DNA of 7,947 nucleotides from the NCBI GenBank assembly GCA_029212425.1, contig JARGNC010000118.1, forward strand, positions 1-7,947. The letters run 5' to 3'. A program made the translations under genes and the position numbers. Under the pieces are notes generated by a model, which was not told where the DNA came from, made no database searches, and saw only the letters and a program-made list of their open reading frames with translations. Below, in pieces: positions 1-6,000 of the stretch; positions within the stretch are counted from its first letter, which is position 1; the number at the start of each line of letters is the position of its first letter. This DNA comes from Phycisphaerales bacterium (GTDB taxonomy: Bacteria; Planctomycetota; Phycisphaerae; Phycisphaerales; UBA1924).

Positions 1-2
1 GG

Positions 3-392
3 GGGATTGATTCCAAAGCGCTCGAGGTTCCCAAGCGGATCTTCGGCGCTGCGCGGAACACCGAAGAGGGCGGGTCGCTGACGATCATCGCGACCTGTTT
101 GGTGGATACCGGATCTCAGGGGGATCAGGTGATCTTTGAAGAGTTCAAGGGGACCGGCAATATGGAGCTGATCCTGGACCGGAAGATCGCTGAGAAGCGG
201 TTGTTCCCTGCGATTAATCTCGCGGCGAGCGGGACTCGCAAGGACGATAAGCTGATTGGTGCTGAGCCTTTGAAAACGATCACGGCGCTGCGTCGTCGGA
301 TGATGAACATGCCGCCACCTCAGCAGGTGGAGCAGTTGCTTGCGGCGCTTGCGCGGTTTGAGACCAACGAGGGGCTTGTTGGCAAGGCGTGA
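3..392 (+). CDS. rho: Transcription termination factor Rho, C-terminal part (5' end outside window)
   Basis: This is the last 129 codons of the hexameric RNA helicase that terminates transcription in the cytoplasm by moving along nascent RNA using ATP. The reading frame is open from the window's first bases and ends at TGA 390-392. Recognisable Rho signatures in order are KRIFGAARNTEEGGSLTIIA, the FEEFKGTGNMEL segment that carries the RNA-contacting R-loop (KGTGN), RKIAEKRLFPAI, and the SGTRKDDKL segment of the C-terminal ATPase domain. All key residues in this part look intact and the C-terminus is of normal length. The RNA-binding N-terminal domain and the Walker A/B motifs lie upstream of the window. 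The 107 bases that follow contain no convincing hairpin terminator. The identification is secure because the match to bacterial Rho is nearly residue by residue. Confidence 0.97.
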   Translation, partial: GIDSKALEVPKRIFGAARNTEEGGSLTIIATCLVDTGSQGDQVIFEEFKGTGNMELILDRKIAEKRLFPAINLAASGTRKDDKLIGAEPLKTITALRRRMMNMPPPQQVEQLLAALARFETNEGLVGKA

Positions 393-431
393 TGCAACGG
401 GCACCGAATCTGTGGGAGTTGGTACATTTGA

Positions 432-461
432 TATTGCAATAACATGCTGATCTGGTAGGAT
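432..461 (+). promoter_or_regulatory. Sigma70-like promoter of the 500-1855 gene, -35 inside a 10-bp palindrome
   Basis: TTGCAA (434-439) and TAGGAT (456-461) are 16 bp apart and each matches 4 of 6 consensus positions. The -35 box sits inside the perfect palindrome TATTGCAATA (432-441), which could be an operator. The predicted transcript start near 468 excludes the upstream TTG codon at 467 and supports the ATG at 500. Confidence 0.5.
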
Positions 462-486
462 CGGGCTTGTCGCGTGTTGTGCGGCG

Positions 487-493
487 AGGAGAG
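487..493 (+). promoter_or_regulatory. Shine-Dalgarno site that decides the start at 500
   Basis: AGGAGAG, with its AGGAG core ending 8 nt before ATG 500. The in-frame TTG at 467 has no such site and would add 11 residues in front of a normal signal peptide. Confidence 0.7.
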
Positions 494-499
494 ATCAGT

Positions 500-1855
500 A
501 TGTCTATTGCGAAGCGTGTGTGTGGATTGGGTTTGGTTGCGGTCGTTGGGCTTGCTTGCGGGGGCGCGAGCGCGGAGGTTCCTACGGAGTGGACCTTTGA
601 GCTTCAATGTAGATCGAGTTTGGACAACTCGATTTCGCCTTTCAACTTGCCGTTCCCGAGTTCGTTGTCGTCGCAGTATGTTTCGATTGGTGAAGCTGGT
701 GATGTTGCGATCCGTTTGTTTTATGGATCGTCAGAGGGGATTTTTTATGGACAGGGCGGGGTAGGCGGGATTGCCTTTTCGTCGCCTTCTCCTGGTGATC
801 CGGTCTGGTCGACGACGCTCGATCTCCGCAATGGGATGATCGCGATCGAGCAGGGCGGATTCAGCGACGGTGCAGAGTTGTACGATACTGCAGGTACGCT
901 ATTGGAAACCTTTACGATTGGTGGGAGTGAGGGCGTAGCGGGGTTCGGGGGGGTTACGCTCGCGAGCGACGGCGCTATCTGCTACACGGCGGACTTTGGC
1001 GCAACGGGCGACAAACTGATGATCGATCAGTTTGTAGATGGCGTGCGGACACAGAACTCGATTGCCAATACCTATGACGGGAACTACTCGTTCCTGTTTG
1101 CGCCGGAGATGAACGACTCTCGGCAGGTGGTGCTCGGAGTGATTCCCGAAACGGGACCATCGCGGCGGATTGTTCGGTTTGATTCGATGGGTGTGCCTAC
1201 GACGGTTGCGGAGACTGGCGCGATGTGGAACTCGTTTGTGAACTCCACAGCGATCGCGCAGAACGGGGATGTCGCGTTCTCGGCGCGCCGGACTTCGGGA
1301 TCGATCTGGGAAGTGAATCGGTGGGATGGTGCATCCGTGACGATGATCGCGGACGGGACTGACGAGGGGATTCAGAATGGATCGTTCGCGAACTTCCCTC
1401 CAGTGCTGAACTCCAATGGATGGGTTGCGTTTCGCGCGAGCGATACGGAGTTTGATTCCACGGCGATCTGGGTTGGGGACGGCGAGAACCTTGTGAAGCT
1501 GATCGAGTTTGATCAGGAGATTATGACTGATCTGGGGGTGCTGCCATTGGGCTTTGACTTTGGTGGATTGACTGGCAAGCAGGTGACGAGCGGCGTGGTT
1601 GATATCAACGACGCTGGACAGGTCGCGTTTAGCGCGTTCTTGCGGAACGGGACGATCGGCGTGTTTGTTGCGACGCCTGTGATGGGGTGTGCTGCGGACC
1701 TGACTGGCGAGGGGGATCTGAACTTCTTGGATGTGTCAGCGTTCTTGAGCGCGTTTGGGAACCAGGATCCCGCTGCGGATTTCGAGGCGGATGGGAACTT
1801 CAACTTCCTTGATGTTTCTGCGTTCCTTGCGGCGTTTGGCAAGGGGTGTCCTTGA
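500..1855 (+). CDS. Exported seven-repeat (propeller-like) protein with C-terminal GC-type dockerin
   Basis: A 451-aa secreted protein whose function I do not recognise. The signal peptide is residues 1-25 (KR, then a hydrophobic stretch, cleavage after ASA). The body carries seven copies of a degenerate motif of the type N-D-x-G-x-V-A-F, starting near residues 64, 109, 155, 205, 253, 304 and 370, mostly 45-51 residues apart; the best are NDAGQVAF (370-377) and NSNGWVAF (304-311). This resembles the repeats of choice-of-anchor and DUF7453-like exported proteins and suggests a beta-propeller. Residues 397-451 form the terminal dockerin: two EF-hand-like loops (DLTGEGDLNFLD and DFEADGNFNFLD) bracketed by Cys397 and Cys450. 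The first loop has Glu where position 5 is usually Asp. The start at 500 follows from the ribosome site and promoter. The gene is probably monocistronic: the next gene converges 42 bp downstream. No enzymatic motif is visible, so a binding or structural role on the cell surface is possible but unproven. Confidence 0.9.
   Translation: MSIAKRVCGLGLVAVVGLACGGASAEVPTEWTFELQCRSSLDNSISPFNLPFPSSLSSQYVSIGEAGDVAIRLFYGSSEGIFYGQGGVGGIAFSSPSPGDPVWSTTLDLRNGMIAIEQGGFSDGAELYDTAGTLLETFTIGGSEGVAGFGGVTLASDGAICYTADFGATGDKLMIDQFVDGVRTQNSIANTYDGNYSFLFAPEMNDSRQVVLGVIPETGPSRRIVRFDSMGVPTTVAETGAMWNSFVNSTAIAQNGDVAFSARRTSGSIWEVNRWDGASVTMIADGTDEGIQNGSFANFPPVLNSNGWVAFRASDTEFDSTAIWVGDGENLVKLIEFDQEIMTDLGVLPLGFDFGGLTGKQVTSGVVDINDAGQVAFSAFLRNGTIGVFVATPVMGCAADLTGEGDLNFLDVSAFLSAFGNQDPAADFEADGNFNFLDVSAFLAAFGKGCP
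1688..1852 (+). repeat. GC-type dockerin module, copy 1
   Basis: A 165-bp segment encoding 55 residues from the first Cys to the final Pro. It shares a 30-nt identical stretch (1741-1770) with copy 2 (3640-3669), and 30 consecutive identical residues with that copy. Confidence 0.85.
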
Positions 1856-1897
1856 ACATCTGAGAACCGTCTGTAAATCGGATCGTTGATTGCAGGT

Positions 1898-2494
1898 TTA
1901 TTTCTCTTTTGATTTTGGGATGTGTCTGCTTAGGAAGAGTCCGACATGCATGAGTTGTTTGTCTTCGCCTGGGTGTGAGGATTCGCAGAACTTCCAGATG
2001 TCTTCGATCATCTCGTTGAGTTTGGCGAGTTGTTCTTTGTCGACCCAGACGCTGTGTCCGCCGCAGTGGTGGTTTCGTTGGTCTGTGCGTGGGTTTGCGC
2101 CGGGTTCGTTCGCGGCTCGTTCGTGCTTGCGTGCCATGAGTCTTGCGAGCGCGTTTGCGAAGGTGGTGTGGTAGTCGAGGTTTTCGGGGTCGTCTTGGTT
2201 GAAGCGTGTGCCGATCATGACGGCTTTGGGTCTGTAGAGTTGTTCGTAGCGTTTGCCCATGAGTCGTGTTCCGGTCTCGTAGATGAGGCCGCAGCTGACG
2301 AGGTCTTGGATGTGCGGGTAAAGGGAGGTGCGGGCTCGTGCGGTGTACTGCGCGATGTCCGCGGCGGAGCATTCACCGAGTGCGCCCATGGTGTCGAGGA
2401 TTTCCCATCGGACGGGATTGGCGAGTGCTTTCATCGCTTGGGTGTCTTCGACGACGAAGAACGGGATCGTTTCGGGAGGGGGTTGGTCGGTCAT
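1898..2494 (-). CDS. ArsR-like winged helix-turn-helix transcriptional regulator
   Basis: A 198-aa cytoplasmic DNA-binding protein. Residues about 18-90 form an ArsR/HTH_20-type winged helix: ALANPVRWEILDTM (first helix), SAADIAQYTARARTSLYPHI (helix-turn-helix with the recognition helix), then the wing up to GKRYEQLYRP. The C-terminal half is helical (VDKEQLAKLNEMIEDIWKF) and ends with LMHVGLFLS, probably a dimer or effector domain. A His/Cys cluster, HHCGGH at 142-147, could bind metal, but it is not the classical ArsR metal site, so this is speculative. The ATG at 2492-2494 has no clear Shine-Dalgarno site in the leader, which is odd for this neighbourhood. The gene converges with the preceding dockerin gene (42 bp between stops, no clear terminator) and is divergent from the next one. 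A strong promoter overlapped by a dyad suggests autoregulation. The target genes are unknown. Confidence 0.85.
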   Translation of the reverse strand: MTDQPPPETIPFFVVEDTQAMKALANPVRWEILDTMGALGECSAADIAQYTARARTSLYPHIQDLVSCGLIYETGTRLMGKRYEQLYRPKAVMIGTRFNQDDPENLDYHTTFANALARLMARKHERAANEPGANPRTDQRNHHCGGHSVWVDKEQLAKLNEMIEDIWKFCESSHPGEDKQLMHVGLFLSRHIPKSKEK

Positions 2495-2544
2495 GGTGTG
2501 GGTTGGGTGTTGCGTTCTGGTCTGATAGGAATGGGGATTTGGAT

Positions 2545-2560
2545 CATGTATTGATGCATG
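2545..2560. promoter_or_regulatory. Putative operator dyad in the regulator promoter
   Basis: CATGTAT-TG-ATGCATG is an imperfect inverted repeat with 7-bp arms, one mismatch and a 2-bp centre. It covers the -10 box and part of the spacer of the regulator's promoter, the usual place for an ArsR-family autorepressor to bind. That the regulator binds it is inferred. Confidence 0.35.
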
Positions 2561-2573
2561 GAGTGTATGTCAA
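2545..2573 (-). promoter_or_regulatory. Promoter of the ArsR-like regulator
   Basis: Read on the minus strand, a perfect TTGACA (2573-2568) is followed after exactly 17 bp by TACATG (2550-2545). The start of transcription would fall near 2538, giving a leader of about 43 nt. This is the best -35 box in the window. Confidence 0.6.
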
Positions 2574-2749
2574 AGAGGGCTGGTTGCGTTGGGGTGGTGG
2601 CTTGGGCGGTGTTTGTTGTGGTGGAAATGGTGTGCGGAATCGCGTGAAATTGTCTCGCATTCCGTCCGGATTCTGTTAGACTGGTCGCGGGGATGCGTGC
2701 TGCTGTGCGGCGCGATGGTTGTTTTGTTTGACCGGATCGGGAGTCTGTT

Positions 2750-3754
2750 ATGCGAGTTCAGAGTTTGCTTCGTCGTTTTGTTTTGCCAGTTGTGATGTCT
2801 GCTGGGTTGAGCTCATTTGCGGTTGCTGAAGAAGTGACTTTGCAGAACGACAGTTTGTCAGGTGGGGATAATGCGACGATTTGTCCTTGCTTTGTCGCGG
2901 GTGAAGAGGCGGCAGTTTGGCTGACTTCGCCTTGTGATGGTTCGATTGTTGCGATCCAGGTGATGTGGCGTTCGCTGCTTGGTGGCGCACAGGTCTCGCT
3001 GGAAGACTCGATTCTGATTTATGAAGCAGGCACTTTCCCGAATACCGGGTTGGTGAAAGAGGAACTCCTCGCTCCGGCGCTGCAAGACGGCGGGCTCAAC
3101 GAGTTCCGGTTTATGGATGAGAACCAGACGATCCCCATCAATGTGCCTGTGTCTGCGGGCGAGGAGTTTGTGGTCTCGCTCAAGTTTTTCAACGATTCGT
3201 CGCTGAGCAATCCGAGTGTGTTGTTTGATGATTCGGGGATTACCCCTCAGAAAAACTCGGTTCGGCTTGCGAGCGGTCAGTGGAGATCGGCGGAGTCGCT
3301 TGGTGTGACAGGCGACTGGATCATCCGCGTGATCGTGGATTGTGCTGGTGGTCAGGTTGGTTCGGTGTGCATGCAAGACGGCTCGTGCATCGACAACGCA
3401 ACGGAAGAAGAGGCGGCCCTGCTCGGTGGGGTGTGGAGCGGTCCCGGATCGACATGTGCGACCGCGCTGTGCTTTGGTGCGTGCGAGATTCCAGCGACCG
3501 GCGCGTGCACCCAGTTTGACAAAGCGACCTGTGATCTGGTCGGCGGCAACTGGTATGGACCAGGCTCAGAGAACTGCGAGAGCGATTGTCCTGCGGATCT
3601 GACGGGCGATGGGCAACTCAACTTCCTTGATGTGTCCGAGTTCTTGAGCGCGTTTGGGAACCAGGATCCTGCCGCGGACTTTGAAGCGGACGGGAACTTC
3701 AACTTCTTGGATGTCTCGGCGTTCCTTGCTTCGTATGGTGCAGGGTGTCCATGA
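2750..3754 (+). CDS. Exported beta-rich protein with two Cys-rich repeats and C-terminal GC-type dockerin
   Basis: A 334-aa secreted protein of unknown function. The signal peptide is residues 1-26 (LLRR, hydrophobic core, cleavage after AVA). Residues about 27-200 look like one beta-sandwich domain with no motif I recognise. Two Cys-rich repeats follow, residues 207-241 and 245-280, of the pattern C..DG.C...GG.W.GPGS.C....C, seen as linkers in exported planctomycete proteins. Repeat 1 lacks the middle Cys that repeat 2 has at 261. Cys280 is both the last Cys of repeat 2 and the first Cys of the dockerin (280-334), so the two modules are fused without a linker. GGGAG at 2739-2743 serves ATG 2750. 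A promoter is uncertain: TAGACT (2677-2682) has TTGTCT at 2650-2655, but a spacer of 21 bp is too long. The gene lies 76 bp upstream of the peroxidase and may be co-transcribed with it. A ligand-binding or structural role is possible. Confidence 0.88.
   Translation: MRVQSLLRRFVLPVVMSAGLSSFAVAEEVTLQNDSLSGGDNATICPCFVAGEEAAVWLTSPCDGSIVAIQVMWRSLLGGAQVSLEDSILIYEAGTFPNTGLVKEELLAPALQDGGLNEFRFMDENQTIPINVPVSAGEEFVVSLKFFNDSSLSNPSVLFDDSGITPQKNSVRLASGQWRSAESLGVTGDWIIRVIVDCAGGQVGSVCMQDGSCIDNATEEEAALLGGVWSGPGSTCATALCFGACEIPATGACTQFDKATCDLVGGNWYGPGSENCESDCPADLTGDGQLNFLDVSEFLSAFGNQDPAADFEADGNFNFLDVSAFLASYGAGCP
3368..3589 (+). repeat. Two Cys-rich linker repeats inside the 2750-3754 gene
   Basis: Residues 207-241 and 245-280. 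Shared frame: Cys, short loop with G, Cys, a spacer ending LLGG or LVGG, an aromatic, GPGS, Cys and a final Cys. Conserved cysteines imply disulfide-stabilised units outside the cytoplasm. Confidence 0.7.
3587..3751 (+). repeat. GC-type dockerin module, copy 2
   Basis: A 165-bp segment encoding residues 280-334, with loops DLTGDGQLNFLD and DFEADGNFNFLD. It is the closest relative of copy 1 at both DNA and protein level. Confidence 0.88.
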
Positions 3755-3769
3755 TGGAAACAGATCTTG

Positions 3770-3775
3770 TATGAT
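3770..3775 (+). promoter_or_regulatory. Possible -10 box upstream of the peroxidase gene
   Basis: TATGAT matches 5 of 6 consensus positions and lies 55 bp before the start codon at 3831. No convincing -35 box is found at 16-18 bp, so read-through from the preceding gene is equally possible. Confidence 0.3.
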
Positions 3776-3830
3776 GGATCGGGCGGCGGCGTTTGAGTCG
3801 CGTGCTGAAAAACTTTGACTGGAGCGATGT

Positions 3831-5762
3831 ATGAAGGCGAAGACCAAGATTTGTGTTGGTATGTTGACATGGATCTCGGTTGCGGGGTTTGGAACCAGCT
3901 TGGCGTTGGCGCAGAGCGAAGTGCCTGTGGCTTCCACGAGCGACTCGACGAGGAGCAATCAGCACTTCGTTGACAGTCTTGATGTATTCGAGCTTGCGAT
4001 TCCAAACGCGGACGCGGCGCTGTGGACACCCAGCGCTCCGTTGCAGAATCCGCCGAGCGAAGCAAAGCGGGTGCTTGGGAAGATTTTGTTCTGGGACGAG
4101 CAGCTCTCGAGCGACAGCACGATCTCCTGCGGCACTTGTCATATTCCATCGGTGGGCGGGACCGATCCGCGCGTGGGGGAGCATCCGGGGTTTGATGAGA
4201 GCTTTTTGACAGCGGATGATGTGGTTGGGTCGCCGGGCGTGCTGCGGGTTGATGAGAATGGGGAATATCGGCCTGCGGATCTGTTCGGGCATGATGTGCA
4301 GGTCACCGATCGCGTGGCGTTCTCGAATCTGATGTCGATGTTCAACGGGAGTTTGTTCTGGGATGGTCGCGCGTCGCTCGACTTTGTTGATCCTGAATCG
4401 GGGCAGCTGCTCTTTCAGTCCGGCGTTGCGGGACTCGAGATTCAATCGTTGGTCCCGATCATGAGCGAGGTCGAGATGTCGCATGTTGGTCGGACTTGGG
4501 ATGATGTTCGAGAAAAACTCGAGCGGGTTCGTCCGCTCGCGGTTGCGGATTCGGTGCCTGCGGATATGGCGGATGCGGTCATGGCTCGTCCGAGTTATGG
4601 TGAGTTGTTCGAGGATGCGTTTGGAGATCCGGAGATTACCGCGGTGCGGATCGCGTTTGCGATGGCGACTTATCAACGGACGCTTGTTCCCAATGAATCG
4701 CCTTGGGATTTGTGGAACGATGGTCAAGCGGACGCGATGACTCCGCAGCAGATCACTGGATACACAGCGTATCAAGCGTCTGCGTGTACATTCTGTCATC
4801 CAGCGCCGACTTATGCGAACTCGGATTTCTTTGTGGATGGTGTTCGTCCGCCGTTTGAGGATCGTGGTCGTCAGAATGTGACAGGTTCGAACTCGGATCG
4901 CGGCGCGTTCCGTACGCCTTCGATTCGCAACGCGGGACTGCGCGACAAGCTGATGCACACTGGGACCTTTGAGGACATCAGTGATGTGTTGGATCACTAC
5001 GCGCACCGGAATGGTCGTCAGCCGTTCTTTGATAACCTGAACGGATTTGTTTCTGGGGGTATCGAGTTCAGCGCTGGGGTTGAGGGGGCGGTGGTGGACT
5101 TCTTGGCGAACGCGTTGACGGATCCACGCGTCGCGAACGAGACTTTCCCGTTTGATCGTCCGAAGATGCATTCGGAGCGTGAATCAGCGAATCCAGCGAT
5201 TGTTGGGAGTGGTGATGTTGGATCTGGCGGGTATGTGCCTCAGATGATTGCGGTGATCCCTCCAAACTTGGGGAACGAAGATTTCAAGATCGGTGTGGAT
5301 TTCGCGCTCGGTGGTGCTCAGGCATGGGTCGCGGTGTCGCAGGATCCGCCGGTCGATGGGGTGCTCGCGGAAGATGAGTTGTACGGCCCGATCATGCTTC
5401 ATGGGATGGGCAACGGCGGGGGGTACGGAACACTCGCGTATCCGATCGACAACAACATTGCGCTCGATGGTCAACGGCTGTACATGCAATGGATGGTGTC
5501 TGATCCAGCGGCAAGCGCTGGGGATGGGTTCATCCGCTCGGCGGTGGCGCAACTCGATCTGTTCTGCACCGAGTGGGTGCCTTGCACGGTCGCGTGCGCA
5601 GCGGACTTTACTGGGGACGGCTTATCGGACTTCTTTGATGTCTCGGCGTTCTTGGGAGCGTTCGGGAATCAGAATGCTGCTGCGGATCTCAATGGGGATG
5701 GATCGTTCAACTTCTTGGATGTTTCCGAGTTCCTTTCGGTGTTTGCGGCTGGGTGTCCCTGA
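3831..5762 (+). CDS. Exported di-haem cytochrome c peroxidase (CCP/MauG family) with beta module and C-terminal GC-type dockerin
   Basis: A 643-aa exported haem enzyme. Family members take electrons from small cytochromes to reduce hydrogen peroxide, or oxidise other substrates like MauG. The signal peptide is residues 1-27 (cleavage after ALA). Two covalent haem sites are visible: C100-G-T-C-H104 and C319-T-F-C-H323. Other family marks are VLGKILFWDEQLS before haem 1, LFWDGRA (W177), EVEM (E215), the segment ATYQRTLVPNESPWDLW, and RTPSIRNAG...MHTGTFEDI (M375, H376) in the second domain. Typical family members end near 320-400 residues, so everything after about 440 is extra: a beta module (about 478-580, from GNEDFKIGVDFALGG to an LDLFC end), then the dockerin (589-643). 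GGAG at 3821-3824 serves ATG 3831. Because cytochrome c maturation occurs outside the cytoplasmic membrane, the signal peptide and two CXXCH sites agree. Peroxidase versus other oxidase activity cannot be settled by sequence alone. Confidence 0.93.
   Translation: MKAKTKICVGMLTWISVAGFGTSLALAQSEVPVASTSDSTRSNQHFVDSLDVFELAIPNADAALWTPSAPLQNPPSEAKRVLGKILFWDEQLSSDSTISCGTCHIPSVGGTDPRVGEHPGFDESFLTADDVVGSPGVLRVDENGEYRPADLFGHDVQVTDRVAFSNLMSMFNGSLFWDGRASLDFVDPESGQLLFQSGVAGLEIQSLVPIMSEVEMSHVGRTWDDVREKLERVRPLAVADSVPADMADAVMARPSYGELFEDAFGDPEITAVRIAFAMATYQRTLVPNESPWDLWNDGQADAMTPQQITGYTAYQASACTFCHPAPTYANSDFFVDGVRPPFEDRGRQNVTGSNSDRGAFRTPSIRNAGLRDKLMHTGTFEDISDVLDHYAHRNGRQPFFDNLNGFVSGGIEFSAGVEGAVVDFLANALTDPRVANETFPFDRPKMHSERESANPAIVGSGDVGSGGYVPQMIAVIPPNLGNEDFKIGVDFALGGAQAWVAVSQDPPVDGVLAEDELYGPIMLHGMGNGGGYGTLAYPIDNNIALDGQRLYMQWMVSDPAASAGDGFIRSAVAQLDLFCTEWVPCTVACAADFTGDGLSDFFDVSAFLGAFGNQNAAADLNGDGSFNFLDVSEFLSVFAAGCP
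5595..5759 (+). repeat. GC-type dockerin module, copy 3
   Basis: A 165-bp segment encoding residues 589-643. The first loop, DFTGDGLSDFFD, has Asp in place of Asn at loop position 9 and is the most divergent of the eight loops; the second, DLNGDGSFNFLD, is the closest to a classical dockerin loop. It ends AAGCP. Confidence 0.85.
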
Positions 5763-5866
5763 ATCTGACCTTCGTTCAGTTCTGGATTCTGTCTGTTGTG
5801 AGTATGCCATGAAGACTGAGGAGAGGGCGGAATCCGCTGTCTTGGTCTGAATTCATTGCAACCGTG

Positions 5867-5887
5867 GGGCTTTTGGGCCGAAAGTCC
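5867..5887. other. Inverted repeat next to the -35 box of the sugar dehydrogenase gene
   Basis: GGGCTTT (5867-5873) pairs with AAAGTCC (5881-5887), including one G-U pair, over a 7-nt loop. It has no T-run after it, so it is a poor terminator. It abuts the predicted -35 box at 5888, so it could be an operator. Confidence 0.3.
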
Positions 5888-5916
5888 TTGTATGGGCATT
5901 CGTCCCTGTGTACGCT
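5888..5916 (+). promoter_or_regulatory. Promoter of the PQQ sugar dehydrogenase gene
   Basis: TTGTAT (5888-5893) and TACGCT (5911-5916) are 17 bp apart. The -10 box is preceded by TGTG, as is the same TACGCT upstream of the gene at 7562. The predicted start near 5923 lies downstream of the alternative GTG codon at 5908, supporting ATG 6001. Confidence 0.4.
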
Positions 5917-5918
5917 GT

Positions 5919-5936
5919 AACTCCGGGAGTTTTTTT
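5919..5936 (+). terminator. Short hairpin followed by a T-run
   Basis: AACTC (5919-5923) pairs with GAGTT (5927-5931) over a 3-nt loop, and T continues to 5936. The stem is short. It may end transcripts from the peroxidase gene, 157 bp upstream, or act at the start of the next leader, since it coincides with the predicted transcript start. Confidence 0.35.
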
Positions 5937-5985
5937 GTCTCGGATGAAGTCTCGAATGAGCTCTGTCAACACCAACTGGATCTGT

Positions 5986-5994
5986 AGGAGAGAG
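5986..5994 (+). promoter_or_regulatory. Shine-Dalgarno site that decides the start at 6001
   Basis: AGGAGAGAG, with the AGGAG core ending 10 nt before ATG 6001. It excludes the in-frame GTG at 5908, which would add 31 residues before a normal signal peptide. Confidence 0.7.
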
Positions 5995-6000
5995 AATCAA

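Noticed and set aside
467..499. TTG at 467 as start of the first dockerin gene
   Set aside because: No ribosome site, at the predicted transcript start, and it puts 11 residues in front of a normal signal peptide; ATG 500 has AGGAG at the right distance.
545..574. Lipoprotein signal around Cys20 of the first dockerin protein (GLAC)
   Set aside because: Position -3 is Gly instead of Leu/Val/Ile, and ASA at 23-25 is a good signal peptidase I site.
1856..1897. Terminator between the converging genes
   Set aside because: Only a weak GATCCG/CGGTTC pairing with a mismatch and a 9-nt loop could be found, with no T-run directly after it.
1800..2372. A 190-codon minus-strand frame overlapping the first dockerin gene and the regulator
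   Set aside because: Very high Arg/His/Thr/Pro content typical of a frame shadow; it overlaps two supported genes.
2030..2554. A 174-codon plus-strand open frame opposite the ArsR-like regulator
   Set aside because: Val/Gly/Cys-rich composition, no domain and no ribosome site; the minus-strand frame has a clear winged helix-turn-helix.
2765..2790. Twin-arginine (Tat) signal in the protein at 2750 (LLRRFVL)
   Set aside because: RR-x-hydrophobic-hydrophobic is met, but the preceding polar residue and following Lys are absent and the core is strongly hydrophobic, as in Sec signals.
458..3783. GGATCGGG upstream of three dockerin genes (458-465, 2734-2741, 3776-3783) as a shared regulatory box
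   Set aside because: Its distance to the start codon varies widely, and the same word occurs inside coding sequence (for example near 6465); GATC words are common throughout.
3699..5171. A 490-codon open frame on the minus strand, opposite the peroxidase gene
   Set aside because: Its product is Arg/His/Ile-rich without any domain, and it mirrors the codon bias of the well-supported peroxidase, which has haem motifs, signal peptide and ribosome site on the other strand.
5908..6000. GTG at 5908 as start of the sugar dehydrogenase
   Set aside because: Overlaps the promoter and adds 31 residues before the signal peptide; ATG 6001 has a strong ribosome site.
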